A stretch of DNA of 64,000 nucleotides, taken from the NCBI RefSeq assembly GCF_000373565.1, contig NZ_KB891803.1:119150-183149 (forward strand), in the 5' to 3' direction. Made by a program: the position numbers and the translations under genes. The DNA is from Streptomyces sp. HmicA12 (GTDB lineage: Bacteria; Actinomycetota; Actinomycetes; Streptomycetales; Streptomycetaceae). How positions within the stretch are numbered: the stretch's first letter is position 1; each line of letters begins with the position of its first letter. Positions 46,612 through 56,430 of the stretch are shown here, piece by piece. The notes under the pieces are model-generated. The model had not been told where the DNA came from. It was given only the letters and a program-made list of their open reading frames with translations, and searched no databases.

Positions 46612-47574
46612 GTGGCCACGCTGCGTTGTGCCGTGCTCGACGACTATCAGGGCGTCGCGCGTGATCTGGCCGACTGGGAGAGCCTTTCCGGCCGGGTCGA
46701 CGTCCGCTTCCTCGACCGGTACATCGGTGCGCACGACGCGCTCGTGGCCGAGATCGCCGACTGCGAGATCGTCGTCGTGATGCGTGAACGCACCCCGTTC
46801 CCGGCCGAGTTGTTCGCCCGCCTGCCCCGGCTGCGGCTGCTGATCACCTCGGGCCTGCGCAACGCCTCCATCGACCTCGCCGCCGCGGCCGCGCACGGCG
46901 TCACCGTCTGCGGCACCCCCAGCAGCTCCGAACCCCCGGCCGAACTCACCTGGGCGCTCCTGCTCGGCCTCGCCCGCGGCATCGTCCCGGAGAACGACAG
47001 CCTGCGCGCGGGCGGACCCTGGCAGTCCACGCTCGGCGCCGATCTCCACGGGTGCCGCCTCGGCCTGCTCGGACTCGGCAAGATCGGTACCCGGGTCGCC
47101 CGGGTCGGCGCCGCCTTCGGCATGGACGTCACCGCCTGGAGCCAGAACCTCACCGAGGAACGCGCCGCCGAGGCCGGGGCGACCCTCGCCGCATCCAAGG
47201 AGGAGCTCCTGGAGACCAGCGACTTCGTCTCCGTGCACCTCGTGCTCGGCGACCGCACGCGCGGCCTGATCGGCGCCGACGAACTGAAGCGGATGCGCCG
47301 CACCGCCTACCTGGTCAACACCTCCCGCGCGGCGATCGTCGACCAGGACGCCCTCGTACGGGCGCTGCGCGAGGGATGGATCGCCGGCGCGGGAAGCGAC
47401 GTCTTCGAGACCGAACCCCTCCCGCTCGACCACCCGCTGCGCACCGCGCCGAACTTCCTCGGCCTGCCGCACCTCGGCTACGTCACCCGCCGCAACTACG
47501 AGGGCTACTTCCGGGGCGCGGTCGAGGACATCGAGGCGTACCTGACGGGCAGCCCCGTCCGCACGCTCGGCTGA
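46612..47574 (+). CDS. D-2-hydroxyacid dehydrogenase
   Basis: A 320-residue NAD(P)-dependent D-isomer-specific 2-hydroxyacid dehydrogenase. The nucleotide site is LGLLGLGKIGTRVARVGAAFGM. The catalytic arginine is in VNTSRAAIVD, the glutamate in GSDVFETEPLP, and the histidine in GLPHLGYVTRRN, all in family order. The GTG start follows GAGAG. It is divergent from the small Rho-N-like gene. It could reduce glyoxylate, phosphonopyruvate-like or branched 2-ketoacids; the substrate is not evident. Confidence 0.92.
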   Translation: MATLRCAVLDDYQGVARDLADWESLSGRVDVRFLDRYIGAHDALVAEIADCEIVVVMRERTPFPAELFARLPRLRLLITSGLRNASIDLAAAAAHGVTVCGTPSSSEPPAELTWALLLGLARGIVPENDSLRAGGPWQSTLGADLHGCRLGLLGLGKIGTRVARVGAAFGMDVTAWSQNLTEERAAEAGATLAASKEELLETSDFVSVHLVLGDRTRGLIGADELKRMRRTAYLVNTSRAAIVDQDALVRALREGWIAGAGSDVFETEPLPLDHPLRTAPNFLGLPHLGYVTRRNYEGYFRGAVEDIEAYLTGSPVRTLG

Positions 47575-47587
47575 GTGCCGAGCGCCT

Positions 47588-48052
47588 TCAGGTACGTACG
47601 AACGCCCGCAGCGCGTCGGCCAGTTGAGGGAAATCATCGAGCACGGCACGGGTCGCGAACTCATGGTCCGCGTAGTCGAAACCGGGCGTGACGACCTCCG
47701 CGACGAGGCCGTGCCGGGCCTCGCCGACGAGCCGTGACGCCTTCCACCAGCCGCCCGGCACGAGCAGGAAACGCTCGTCGTCCGGGCCGAGCAGGGTCCG
47801 TGACAGCGTGCCCCGCTCGTCGACGGTGACGTACTCCAGCGGGCCGCCGTCCACGAGGAAGTGCAGGATGTCGCTGCGGTTGCGGTGCAGGAGGCCGCTC
47901 GGCTGCCGCTCGTCGAGCAGGTAGTAGATCGAGCTGGCCGAGGGGCGCGGCCCGTGCGGCGTAGGGATCTCGTGCGGGCTGGTGTAGATCCGCCGGAAGT
48001 GGCCGCCCTCGCCGTGCGGTTCGAGGTCCAGCTCGCTCTGCCAGTCGCGCAA
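47588..48052 (-). CDS. Cupin-family protein (DUF985)
   Basis: A 154-residue single-domain cupin of the DUF985 type. The two cupin motifs are seen in EGGHFRRIYTS and SSIYYLLDERQPSGLLHRNRSDILHFLVDG, then GWWKASRLVGEARHGLVAEVVTPGFDYADHEF. The start codon is TTG with AGGAG six bases upstream. Some relatives are sugar epimerase-like or metal binding; no activity can be assigned. It converges with the dehydrogenase gene. Confidence 0.85.
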   Translation of the reverse strand: MRDWQSELDLEPHGEGGHFRRIYTSPHEIPTPHGPRPSASSIYYLLDERQPSGLLHRNRSDILHFLVDGGPLEYVTVDERGTLSRTLLGPDDERFLLVPGGWWKASRLVGEARHGLVAEVVTPGFDYADHEFATRAVLDDFPQLADALRAFVRT

Positions 48053-48089
48053 GGCGGCTCCTTCCGGAAGACGGTCGTGGATGCCGACC

Positions 48090-48902
48090 CTACGGGCGCG
48101 GTGGCGGCCACGGCACGTCGGCGAGCACGGGCAGCAGGTGTTCCTCCTCGTGGTCGAGATGCGCGATGAGCTCCTTCGTCATGCGCGCGAGTTCCGCACG
48201 GAAGGTCACCGGGTCGGCGGTCGTCACGTCGTCGACCAGCGCGACGAGGGCCTTCTGCATACGCGCCACTTCCACGTGCTCGGCGCGCAGCCGCTCGAGG
48301 ACGTCCGCGAGCTCAGGGTGCCACCGGGCGATCCCGGGAAAGAGATGGCCGTCCTCGCTGACGTGATGGAACTCCAGGGACTGGCAGAACGCCAGACAGT
48401 GCTGCCGAATCTGCAGGCCGAGACCCGGCACCGACGTGTCGGTCCCGGCGAGGTGCGCCTCGGTCTCCTCACGGACCCGGCGCAGCTGCTCGCGCAGCCA
48501 GACGTGGACCTGGAGCAGCTTCCCGGCGAGCGTGGTCACGGTCGCCGGGGCGTCGGTCGTGGGCCGGTCGAGCACCACGACCGGAAGCGTGCGGGCGGTG
48601 GCCGCCTGATGGTCGGCGTATCCGGGGGCGGCGCGGACCACGGCGGCGAAGAGCTCGTCGCGGCGCGCGCCCTGCGCGGGTACCGCCACCGCCTCGAGGG
48701 CGTAACCGTCGAGCTCGACCGTCACGACGGGCCGGGCCAGCAGGTTGTGGTACCAGGCCGGGTGCCGGTCGGCGCCCAGGTTCGAGGCCACCACCAGCAG
48801 CAGACCGGCGTGCCGGACGCAGCCGAGCGGCACGGTGTGCGGACGGCCCGAGCGGGCGCCCGTGGTGGTGAGGAGCAGCAGGTCGGAAGGGTTTTCGGGC
48901 AT
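48090..48902 (-). CDS. DDN-type (F420) domain fused to hemerythrin-like domain
   Basis: A 270-residue two-domain protein. The N-terminal part (about 1-115) is a DDN-like split barrel: LLLLTTTGARSGRPHTVPLGCVRHAGLLLVVASNLGADRHPAWYHNLLARP. The C-terminal part (about 125-265) is a hemerythrin-type four-helix bundle with HVWLREQL, EFHHVSEDGHLFP, LRAEHVEVARM and LDHEEEHLLPVL, supplying the histidines and acids for a di-iron site. Both halves are complete in one frame, so the fusion is genuine. DDN domains use reduced F420; hemerythrins bind oxygen or NO or act in redox defence. Coupled F420 and O2/NO chemistry is plausible but inferred. GGAGAG precedes the ATG. Confidence 0.88.
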   Translation of the reverse strand: MPENPSDLLLLTTTGARSGRPHTVPLGCVRHAGLLLVVASNLGADRHPAWYHNLLARPVVTVELDGYALEAVAVPAQGARRDELFAAVVRAAPGYADHQAATARTLPVVVLDRPTTDAPATVTTLAGKLLQVHVWLREQLRRVREETEAHLAGTDTSVPGLGLQIRQHCLAFCQSLEFHHVSEDGHLFPGIARWHPELADVLERLRAEHVEVARMQKALVALVDDVTTADPVTFRAELARMTKELIAHLDHEEEHLLPVLADVPWPPPRP

Positions 48903-49298
48903 GCGGAGTCGTCTCTCCAGGCAGGACGGCGCGCGGCCGTGACGATCGAGAAGGGCGAAAGAGGTGGATACGCGGGAGAGCGCGCACGCGCGTCAGCAGA
49001 TCAAGAGGGCTTCAAGAGCGCCTCAGGTCGCGGCGGTGCGGCTGCGGGGTGTCGCTAGGGGAGAGAACTCATGGCGTCGTCCCGGAGTGAAGGGTGCTCG
49101 CCCGGCGTCCGGCCGGCCCACTGCTCTGTGGCCGGGGCCACGCGGCTCCGCGGTCATCGGAACAGATGTGACGCCTCGCTGTCAAAGACGTACCGGCGGT
49201 GAATCCCCAACAGGGCGATCATGGACGGCAGTTGGCGTGGCAGACTGCGGGTGGATCACAGCGACAGACAGGACCGCCCTCGCGACGATGGAGCCCCC
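48903..49298. other. Intergenic region with a possible micro-ORF
   Basis: About 395 bases between divergent genes. Apart from a 43-codon frame with a ribosome site (49071-49202), nothing was recognised. A GGGAGAGCGC half-site at 48973 lacks its second arm and is not counted as an operator. Confidence 0.45.
49071..49202 (+). CDS. Possible 43-residue basic micro-protein
   Basis: ATG at 49071 is preceded by GGGGAGAG at five bases. The frame reads MASSRSEGCSPGVRPAHC and ends in a basic stretch SKTYRR. It is rich in Arg, Ser and Cys and has no recognised family. The good ribosome site is the only positive evidence; it may be spurious. Confidence 0.22.
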   Translation: MASSRSEGCSPGVRPAHCSVAGATRLRGHRNRCDASLSKTYRR

Positions 49299-50078
49299 AT
49301 GACGGCATCCGCACCCCGCATCGACACCACCCGGGCGCACCCCGCACGGGTCTACGACTGGTTGCTCGGCGGCAAGGACAACTACCCCGTCGACGAGGCC
49401 GTCGGGGTGAAACTGCCCGGGCAGGCGCGGGACGCGGCACGGCAGAACCGGGAGTTCATGCACCGGGCCGTCGCCTGGCTCGCGCGGCAAGGCGTCGACC
49501 AGTACCTCGACATCGGCTCGGGCATCCCCACCGAACCGAATCTGCACCGGATCGCGCAGCGCGTCGTGCCGTCCGCGCGGGTCGTCTACACCGACAACGA
49601 CCCTCTCGTGCTGCGGCACGCGCAGGAATTGCTGGCCGGCAGCCCCGAAGGTGCCACCGACTACCTCATGGGCGACGTCCGCGAACCCGAGGTCATCCTC
49701 GAACACGCCCGCTCCGTCCTCGACTTCGACCGGCCCGTCGCGCTGTCGCTGATCGCCCTGCTGCACTTCATCACCGACGATCAGGACCCGTACGGCATCG
49801 TCGCCCGGCTGGTCGCCGCGCTGCCGTCGGGCAGTCACCTCGTGCTCACCAACGCCTCGTCGGACTGGCGCCCGGACCTGGCCGCGCAGGTCGTCGCCGA
49901 GTACGAGCGGGCCGGCATCCGGCTCGCCTTCCGCACCCGCGAGCAGGTCGCCCGGTTCTTCGACGGGCTCGAACTCGTCGCCCCCGGCCTGGTGGCGGTC
50001 ACCGACTGGTCCCGGGGCGACGACGTCCCCGAGCCGGAGGAGAGCGGGATCTACGGGGCCGTGGCGCGGATCCCCTGA
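49299..50078 (+). CDS. SAM-dependent methyltransferase, Methyltransf_19 (DUF574) family
   Basis: A 259-residue protein of a family greatly expanded in Streptomyces. Signatures are RIDTTRAHPARVYDWLLGGKDNYPVDE at the N-terminus, the SAM-binding strand YLDIGSGIPTEPNLH, VVYTDNDPLVLRHAQELL and the ARPVALSLIALLHF-type segment, then SHLVLTNASSDW. The ATG at 49299 gives the standard family start. Members often lie beside XRE/DUF397 genes, but not here. Methyl acceptor unknown. Confidence 0.92.
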   Translation: MTASAPRIDTTRAHPARVYDWLLGGKDNYPVDEAVGVKLPGQARDAARQNREFMHRAVAWLARQGVDQYLDIGSGIPTEPNLHRIAQRVVPSARVVYTDNDPLVLRHAQELLAGSPEGATDYLMGDVREPEVILEHARSVLDFDRPVALSLIALLHFITDDQDPYGIVARLVAALPSGSHLVLTNASSDWRPDLAAQVVAEYERAGIRLAFRTREQVARFFDGLELVAPGLVAVTDWSRGDDVPEPEESGIYGAVARIP

Positions 50079-50082
50079 TGCG

Positions 50083-50955
50083 TCAGCCCAGCGGGCACGC
50101 CGGTTTCACGGCGTGCTCCGGGTCCAGGGCGTTGAGGGCGAGGCGCGTGGCCACCGGGTCGGACAGCGAGTCGCTGTGCTGCGCCCCGTTCGCCGGGCAG
50201 ACGTCCTGCAGCAGGATGTTGTCGACGTTCGCGCCCGTGAGGAACTGGCTCGTGGGCGGTACGACCACCTTGTCCTTGGCGGTGACGATCACGGTGTAGG
50301 AGGTGCCGGGCAGGGTGTCCCCGCCCGCGTTGAGCTTCCGCAGGAACGACGAGCCGTGGATCTGGTCCGTGCAGGCCGGGCACGGGACGTCGACGAGGGC
50401 GCCGAGCGCCGGCGCGAGATCGGAGCGGCCCGTGCCGTGGTTCGACGGGGAGATCCCCACCAGGGTGTGCACCGCGTCCGCACCGCCCTCGAACTTCATG
50501 TACTGACGCGGCATCATGCCGCCCTGCGAGTGCCCGACGAGGTCCACCTGCCGCGCCCCGGTGGCGGCGAGCACGCCGTCGACGAACACCCCGAGCTGCT
50601 CGGCCGAGCCGGCGATCCGTCCGACGCCGCCCACGAACAGGCTCAGCAGGCCGCCCGTCCTGCCGTAGTCGAGGGCGAAGACGCAGTACCCGGCCTTCTT
50701 GTAGGCGGTAGCCGTCTCCTTCCACACCTGTCCCGTGGCGAAGGTGCCGTGGACCAGGATCACCGGCCGGGGGTGCGCGGCGGACGGTGTGCACGACCAG
50801 TCGTTGACCCCGGGCAGGCCGGGCGTGGCGAGCTTCTTGGCGGCAGGGACGGGATCGGCGCTGGTGGCAGCGTCGGCCTCGGCGGCCGGGCCGAGGAACA
50901 GCGCGGCGGCGATCACGGTCACGGCGGCGGACCGCAGGACGGACGGGAAGGACAA
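50083..50955 (-). CDS. Secreted alpha/beta-hydrolase lipase
   Basis: A 290-residue exported lipase. A signal peptide spans about residues 1-30 (AAVTVIAAALFLGPAAEADA). The oxyanion region PVILVHGTFATGQVW, nucleophile elbow GHSQGGMMPR, and a late Asp and His (GAQHSDSLSD) fit the EstA/LipA-type secreted esterases of actinobacteria. Four cysteines could form disulfides, consistent with an extracellular location. The start is TTG with GGGAG upstream. It is convergent with the methyltransferase gene, five bases apart, and divergent from the cholesterol oxidase gene, another exported lipid-active enzyme. Confidence 0.9.
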   Translation of the reverse strand: MSFPSVLRSAAVTVIAAALFLGPAAEADAATSADPVPAAKKLATPGLPGVNDWSCTPSAAHPRPVILVHGTFATGQVWKETATAYKKAGYCVFALDYGRTGGLLSLFVGGVGRIAGSAEQLGVFVDGVLAATGARQVDLVGHSQGGMMPRQYMKFEGGADAVHTLVGISPSNHGTGRSDLAPALGALVDVPCPACTDQIHGSSFLRKLNAGGDTLPGTSYTVIVTAKDKVVVPPTSQFLTGANVDNILLQDVCPANGAQHSDSLSDPVATRLALNALDPEHAVKPACPLG

Positions 50956-51166
50956 GGGGACTCCCGGTGGCGAGGGGGACGATCACTCGACCCCAGCCTC
51001 TTCATGCCCGTCGGTGGCCGCGCGTCCGGAATGATCCACTTGGCGTAGAACAAGATCGGTTCAATCGGGCCGGAATCGGACGCTGATTACCCGTCAGTTT
51101 GCATCGACTTGCCACGCGATCGGCAGTAGAACTCGTTCCCATTCCGTCGAGAGTGAGGAACCGTAA

Positions 51167-52798
<1,632 letters not shown>

Positions 52799-52804
52799 GG
52801 CGAA

Positions 52805-52844
52805 CGTCCTGCCCGGGCCGCTGTCTCAGGGCTTGGGCAGGACG
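52805..52844. terminator. Bidirectional hairpin after choA
   Basis: CGTCCTGCCC pairs perfectly with GGGCAGGACG; the right arm lies within the last codons of the convergent AhpD-like gene. It can terminate the choA transcript. Confidence 0.65.
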
Positions 52845-53308
52845 CACACCGCGTCGAGGCCGAGGACGTGGTTGAGCCGTCCGAACGCGAGCCACGAGCC
52901 GATGCTCATGCTCAGCTCCACGATCTCCGCCTGGCTGTAGCGCGCGGACATCCGCTTCCAGAACTCCTCGTCCAGGCCGTGCGGGTCGAGCGCGTACCGC
53001 TCCGCGTACTCGGCGGCCAGCCGGGTCCGCTCGTCGAAGGCGTCCGTGGTGCGCCACTCGGTGACGGCGTCGGCGAACGACTCCTCGACCTTCTCCTCGC
53101 CGTCGCGCTCGGTCCGCCAGTCGAGGCAGAACAAGCAGCCGTTGATCTGCGCGATGCGCAGCCGTGCCGCCTCGAACTCCCGCAGCCCCAGCGTCGAATG
53201 GTCGTAGACGGCCATCGAGAACTGTGCCGCCGCCACGCCGATGCCGGGCACCATCTCGCCCCACACGTACGCGATCGGGTCCTTGTCGTCGGGTACGTCG
53301 ATCATCAT
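52826..53308 (-). CDS. Carboxymuconolactone decarboxylase/AhpD-like protein
   Basis: A 160-residue helical protein of the carboxymuconolactone decarboxylase family. The redox motif Cys-x-x-Cys is present in INGCLFCLDWRTERD, with the preceding FEAARLRIAQ helix and following proton-relay region, so a peroxidase-like (AhpD-type) activity is plausible. The ATG at 53308 overlaps the upstream reductase stop as ATGA, giving translational coupling. The pair probably acts in one catabolic pathway. Substrate unknown. Confidence 0.85.
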   Translation of the reverse strand: MMIDVPDDKDPIAYVWGEMVPGIGVAAAQFSMAVYDHSTLGLREFEAARLRIAQINGCLFCLDWRTERDGEEKVEESFADAVTEWRTTDAFDERTRLAAEYAERYALDPHGLDEEFWKRMSARYSQAEIVELSMSIGSWLAFGRLNHVLGLDAVCVLPKP

Positions 53309-54390
53309 GGCTGCTGTTTCCTTCCCAGGCGGCCGGTGGCGGGGAGTAGGGGGACGTCGAGCGCGTCGTAGAGGCCGGGCTCCGCCGCGACCAGCCATTC
53401 GATGGCGCCGACCAGCCGGCCGACGGCGGTGGCGTTGCCGCCCGCGGAGTGGTTGCCGCCCTCGTCGGTGGCCTGCACGGTGACCTCGATGTGCGGGCGG
53501 CCCTCGATGACGACCCGGTGCGCGCCGGCCCCGCCGCCGGGCGGCATCGGCCAGTCCGGCGCGCAGGACGGATGGATGCGGGTGACATGCTCGACGACCA
53601 GCCGTACCTCGCCGTCGACGACGCCCTGCACCTCGAAGCGGACCGCGCCCTGGGTGCCCGCGGCGAAGTCACCCATGATCTCCGTCGTCACGTCGCTCTC
53701 CAGCGGGCGACGCTCCAACGTCTCGCGAATCTCGTCGAGTTGGACGCCGAGCGCGCGGGCGAGCAACCGGATCTGGCCACCCCACACCATCGTCGGGACC
53801 GTCTCGGCGAGCATCAGCGGCTCGTACTCCATGGGGTGCCCCATGCCGATCAGGTCGCGGACGGCGTCCGGCTGGTCGTACGTCGAGTAGTCGAAGATCT
53901 CCTGGCAGCGAACCGTGTCGATGTGCGTACCGAGGCCGCTGACCAGGAGCGGCAGCACGTCGTTGGCCCAGCCCGGGTCGACGCCCGACACGAACAGCGA
54001 GCCGCCGCCCTCGGCGATCGCCGCGCGCACCGGATCGGTGAAGTCGGGCGGCGCGCTCGCCGGGTCGTAGAGCGGGTAGAGGGCGGGCGTGACGACGACG
54101 GCCCCGGCGCGCAGCGCCCGGCAGATGTCGTCGAGGGCCTCGTCGGGACGCAGATCGCCGGACGCCGCGTACACGACGGCGTCGGGGCGGGTCGCGAGCG
54201 TCGCCTCGACGTCGGTCGTGGCCGCCACCCCGAGGGCGCGGTCGAGTCCGGCAAGGTCGCCGGCGTCGCGGCCGGCCTTCGCGGGATCGTGCACGAGCAC
54301 ACCTGACAGGGCGAGCGCGGGGTGAGCGGAGACGGCTCTGATCGCCGCGCGGCCCACGTTGCCGGTGCCCCAGATCACCGTGGATGTCAT
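53305..54390 (-). CDS. Dihydrodipicolinate-reductase-like NAD(P)-binding protein
   Basis: A 361-residue protein with an N-terminal Rossmann fold (VIWGTGNVGRAAIRAVSAHPALALSGVLVHDPAKAGRDAGDL) and a C-terminal domain like that of dihydrodipicolinate reductases and amine dehydrogenases (2,4-diaminopentanoate dehydrogenase type). It is far longer than true DapB and not adjacent to lysine genes. It is cotranscribed with the AhpD-like gene. Many actinobacteria carry several copies linked to lipid or sterol catabolism; proximity to cholesterol oxidase is suggestive only. Confidence 0.85.
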   Translation of the reverse strand: MTSTVIWGTGNVGRAAIRAVSAHPALALSGVLVHDPAKAGRDAGDLAGLDRALGVAATTDVEATLATRPDAVVYAASGDLRPDEALDDICRALRAGAVVVTPALYPLYDPASAPPDFTDPVRAAIAEGGGSLFVSGVDPGWANDVLPLLVSGLGTHIDTVRCQEIFDYSTYDQPDAVRDLIGMGHPMEYEPLMLAETVPTMVWGGQIRLLARALGVQLDEIRETLERRPLESDVTTEIMGDFAAGTQGAVRFEVQGVVDGEVRLVVEHVTRIHPSCAPDWPMPPGGGAGAHRVVIEGRPHIEVTVQATDEGGNHSAGGNATAVGRLVGAIEWLVAAEPGLYDALDVPLLPATGRLGRKQQP

Positions 54391-54427
54391 GCGCCGGAGC
54401 GTAACCTGATGGGGTGTCAGTTCATAG

Positions 54428-54442
54428 ACTCACTACGTGAGT
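54428..54442. promoter_or_regulatory. Possible operator upstream of the reductase operon
   Basis: ACTCAC-TAC-GTGAGT is a perfect 6-3-6 inverted repeat, about 40-50 bases before the reductase start and overlapping the stop codon of the preceding kinase gene. Size and symmetry resemble a TetR-type site. No regulator gene is adjacent. Confidence 0.4.
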
Positions 54443-55284
54443 TGGGTTCTGGCGGCGGACAGGGCCTGCTCGGCGTAGCCGCGGCCGAAGAGGACCGTGT
54501 GCACCAGGAGGGGGAAGAGCTGGTGCAGCGGGACGCGCTCGCGCCAGCCCTCCGCGAGCGGCGCCGCCTCCTGGTAGCCGGCCACGATCCCGTCGAGGTG
54601 CGGCGCGCCGAACAGGTGCAGCATCGCGAGGTCGCTCTCACGGTGTCCGCCGTGCGCGGCCGGGTCGATCAGCCAGGCGGAGCCGCCGGTGTCCCACAGG
54701 ACGTTGCCGTTCCACAGGTCGCCGTGCAGCCGGGCGGGCGGCTCGGCGGGGCCCGCGCGTTCGGGCAGCCGCTCGCAGACCCGCTCGATCGTTCCGGCCT
54801 CGGCGTCGGTCAGCGTCCCCTCGTCGACGGCCCGGCGCAGATAGGGCAGCACCCGGTGCTCGGCGTACCAGCCCGGCCAGTCGTCGCCCCGCGCATTGCG
54901 CATGGGGGCGAGCCCGATGTACGCGTCCACGGGTCCGTCCGGTGGCGGGGCGCCGAACGCGGGGGCGCCCGCGGCGTGCAGTGCCGCCAGTTCGCGGCCG
55001 AACCGGACGGCTCCCTCGGTGCTCGGCCGGCCCTCGGCGACCCGGTCGGTCACCAGCCACCGTTCGTCGTGCCCGTGCACCTCCGGCACCCGCACCGCCT
55101 TCGCGTCGGCGAGCCAGCGCAGCCCGGCCGCCTCGGCCCACGTGGCGCCCGGAGCGTCCGCTGATTTGGCCATGACGACGCGGCCGTCGGCGAGGGTGAC
55201 TTCCGTGAGGTGCGTGGAGAGGCGGCGCTCGGAGGTGGCGGGGGAGTGGGTGAAGCGTTCCGTGATGGTGGAGGGGGCGGACAT
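54433..55284 (-). CDS. Fructosamine kinase family protein
   Basis: A 283-residue member of the fructosamine kinase/aminoglycoside phosphotransferase superfamily. The catalytic loop is ARLHGDLWNGNVLWD, the metal-binding segment LIDPAAHGGHRESDLAMLHLF, and the N-lobe nucleotide region VVMAKSADAPGATWAEAAGLRWLA. Such enzymes phosphorylate ketosamines on glycated proteins for repair. The ATG lies before the family start; no strong ribosome site is evident. Confidence 0.9.
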   Translation of the reverse strand: MSAPSTITERFTHSPATSERRLSTHLTEVTLADGRVVMAKSADAPGATWAEAAGLRWLADAKAVRVPEVHGHDERWLVTDRVAEGRPSTEGAVRFGRELAALHAAGAPAFGAPPPDGPVDAYIGLAPMRNARGDDWPGWYAEHRVLPYLRRAVDEGTLTDAEAGTIERVCERLPERAGPAEPPARLHGDLWNGNVLWDTGGSAWLIDPAAHGGHRESDLAMLHLFGAPHLDGIVAGYQEAAPLAEGWRERVPLHQLFPLLVHTVLFGRGYAEQALSAARTQLT

Positions 55285-55543
55285 GGGTTCAGGGTAGAGG
55301 GGCTCGATCGCGGGGCGGGGCGGCGTCGGCGGGCGTGGGGTACGTCGTGGCTGGCCGCGCGGTTCCCCGCGCCCTGGGAAGGTCTGCGGTCTTCAGGAGC
55401 CCGGAGAACTCGGGCTGTCGGCCCGCGTGCTCTGCCGGCTGCCGCCCCTGCCGTCTGCGGCTCCCTGCCGTTGACGGTGAGTGCCGCGCCTTGATCTGCT
55501 GCTTCCTGATCAACGTAGCGACGGTGCAGAGGAGTTGAGCGCG

Positions 55544-56430
55544 GTGCAAAGCGGACGCGGTCCCGTCCTGGCGGTGCAGCACACCGAGCGCGGAGGTCCC
55601 GGTCGGGTCGGTGACTGGTTGCGTGAGGCCGGGCTCGACGTGCGGGTCGTGCGCCCGTACGCGGGCGAGGCGCTGCCCGCGTCGCTCGACGGGCGGCCGC
55701 TGCTCGTGCTCGGCGGCGGCTACCTCCCGGACGACGACGCACGCGCCCCCTGGCTCCCCGCCACCCGGCACCTGGTGGCCCAGGCACTCGCGGACGGCAG
55801 CCCGATGCTCGGGATCTGCCTCGGCGGGCAGATGCTGGCCCAGGTGGCGGGCGGCACGGTCGCGGCCGACCACGGCAGGCCCGAGTTGGGCAGCACGGCC
55901 ATCACGCTGCGTCCGGAGGCGGCCGACGATCCGCTGCTGCACGGGCTAGGGCCTGTCTTCAGACTCCCGTCTGCCCCGCGACGCCTGGCACGCGCTCTCG
56001 CCGCACCGGGCACAAGGCCAAGTACGGTCCAGTACGAGGCCGTGCCCCCGGCACGCCGAGAGCACGCACCAGACGCCGCGAGGCCGCCCTCCGGGCGACG
56101 ACGGGAGTCTGAAGACAGGCCCTAGGCCCGGTGGTGCCCGCGATCGAGCGGCACGTCGACGCCATCACCGAACTCCCTGCGGGCTCCGCCTGGTTGGCCT
56201 CCAGTGACGACTGCCCGTATCAGGCCTTCCGGGTGGAGGAGCGGGCGTGGGGCGTGCAGTTCCATCCCGAGGTGAACGCCGCTCGCGTCGCCGTCTGGGA
56301 CCGCGATCAGCTCGCCGCGCGCGGCGTCGACCCGGACCGGTTGCATGCCCGTGCCGTTGCCGACGAGGGCGCGGCGATCGCCGTCTGGTCGCTCTTCACG
56401 CGCCGGTTCGCTGCGGTGTGCCGGGACTGA
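55544..56430 (+). pseudogene. Glutamine amidotransferase class I gene, interrupted by a MITE
   Basis: The 5' part (GTG 55544, GAGGAG upstream) encodes the first half of a GATase1 protein, with the nucleophile elbow LGICLGGQM. It runs to LLHGLGPV and is then cut by the insertion at 55946. After the insertion the frame resumes as VVPAIERHVDAITELPAGSAWLASSDDCPYQAF and reaches the catalytic VQFHPEV. Removing the element with one CTAG copy restores a continuous reading frame exactly at HGLGPVVPAIE. As it stands, translation enters the element and stops at the TAG within the right CTAG. The 3' end overlaps the convergent benE gene by 35 bases. The intact gene was probably a GMP-synthase-like class I amidotransferase. 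Confidence 0.92.
55946..56125. mobile_element. MITE-like insertion with CTAG target duplication
   Basis: A 172-base element (55950-56121) is bounded by perfect 22-base inverted repeats beginning GGCCTGTCTTCAG and by CTAG direct repeats (55946-55949 and 56122-56125). Counting CTAG, which is itself a palindrome, the inverted symmetry runs 26 bases. It has no transposase gene. The inner sequence is also imperfectly self-complementary (GCTCTCG, CCGGG and GGCC segments recur inverted), so the whole element can fold as a long hairpin. CTAG fits the YTAR target of IS5-family transposases; that assignment is inferred. Movement would need a transposase from elsewhere in the genome. Confidence 0.92.

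Noticed and set aside
48970..48985. GGGAGAGCGC half-site in the 48.9-49.3 kb gap
   Set aside because: Only the left arm matches; the right arm is GCACGCGC, so palindromic symmetry is lost.
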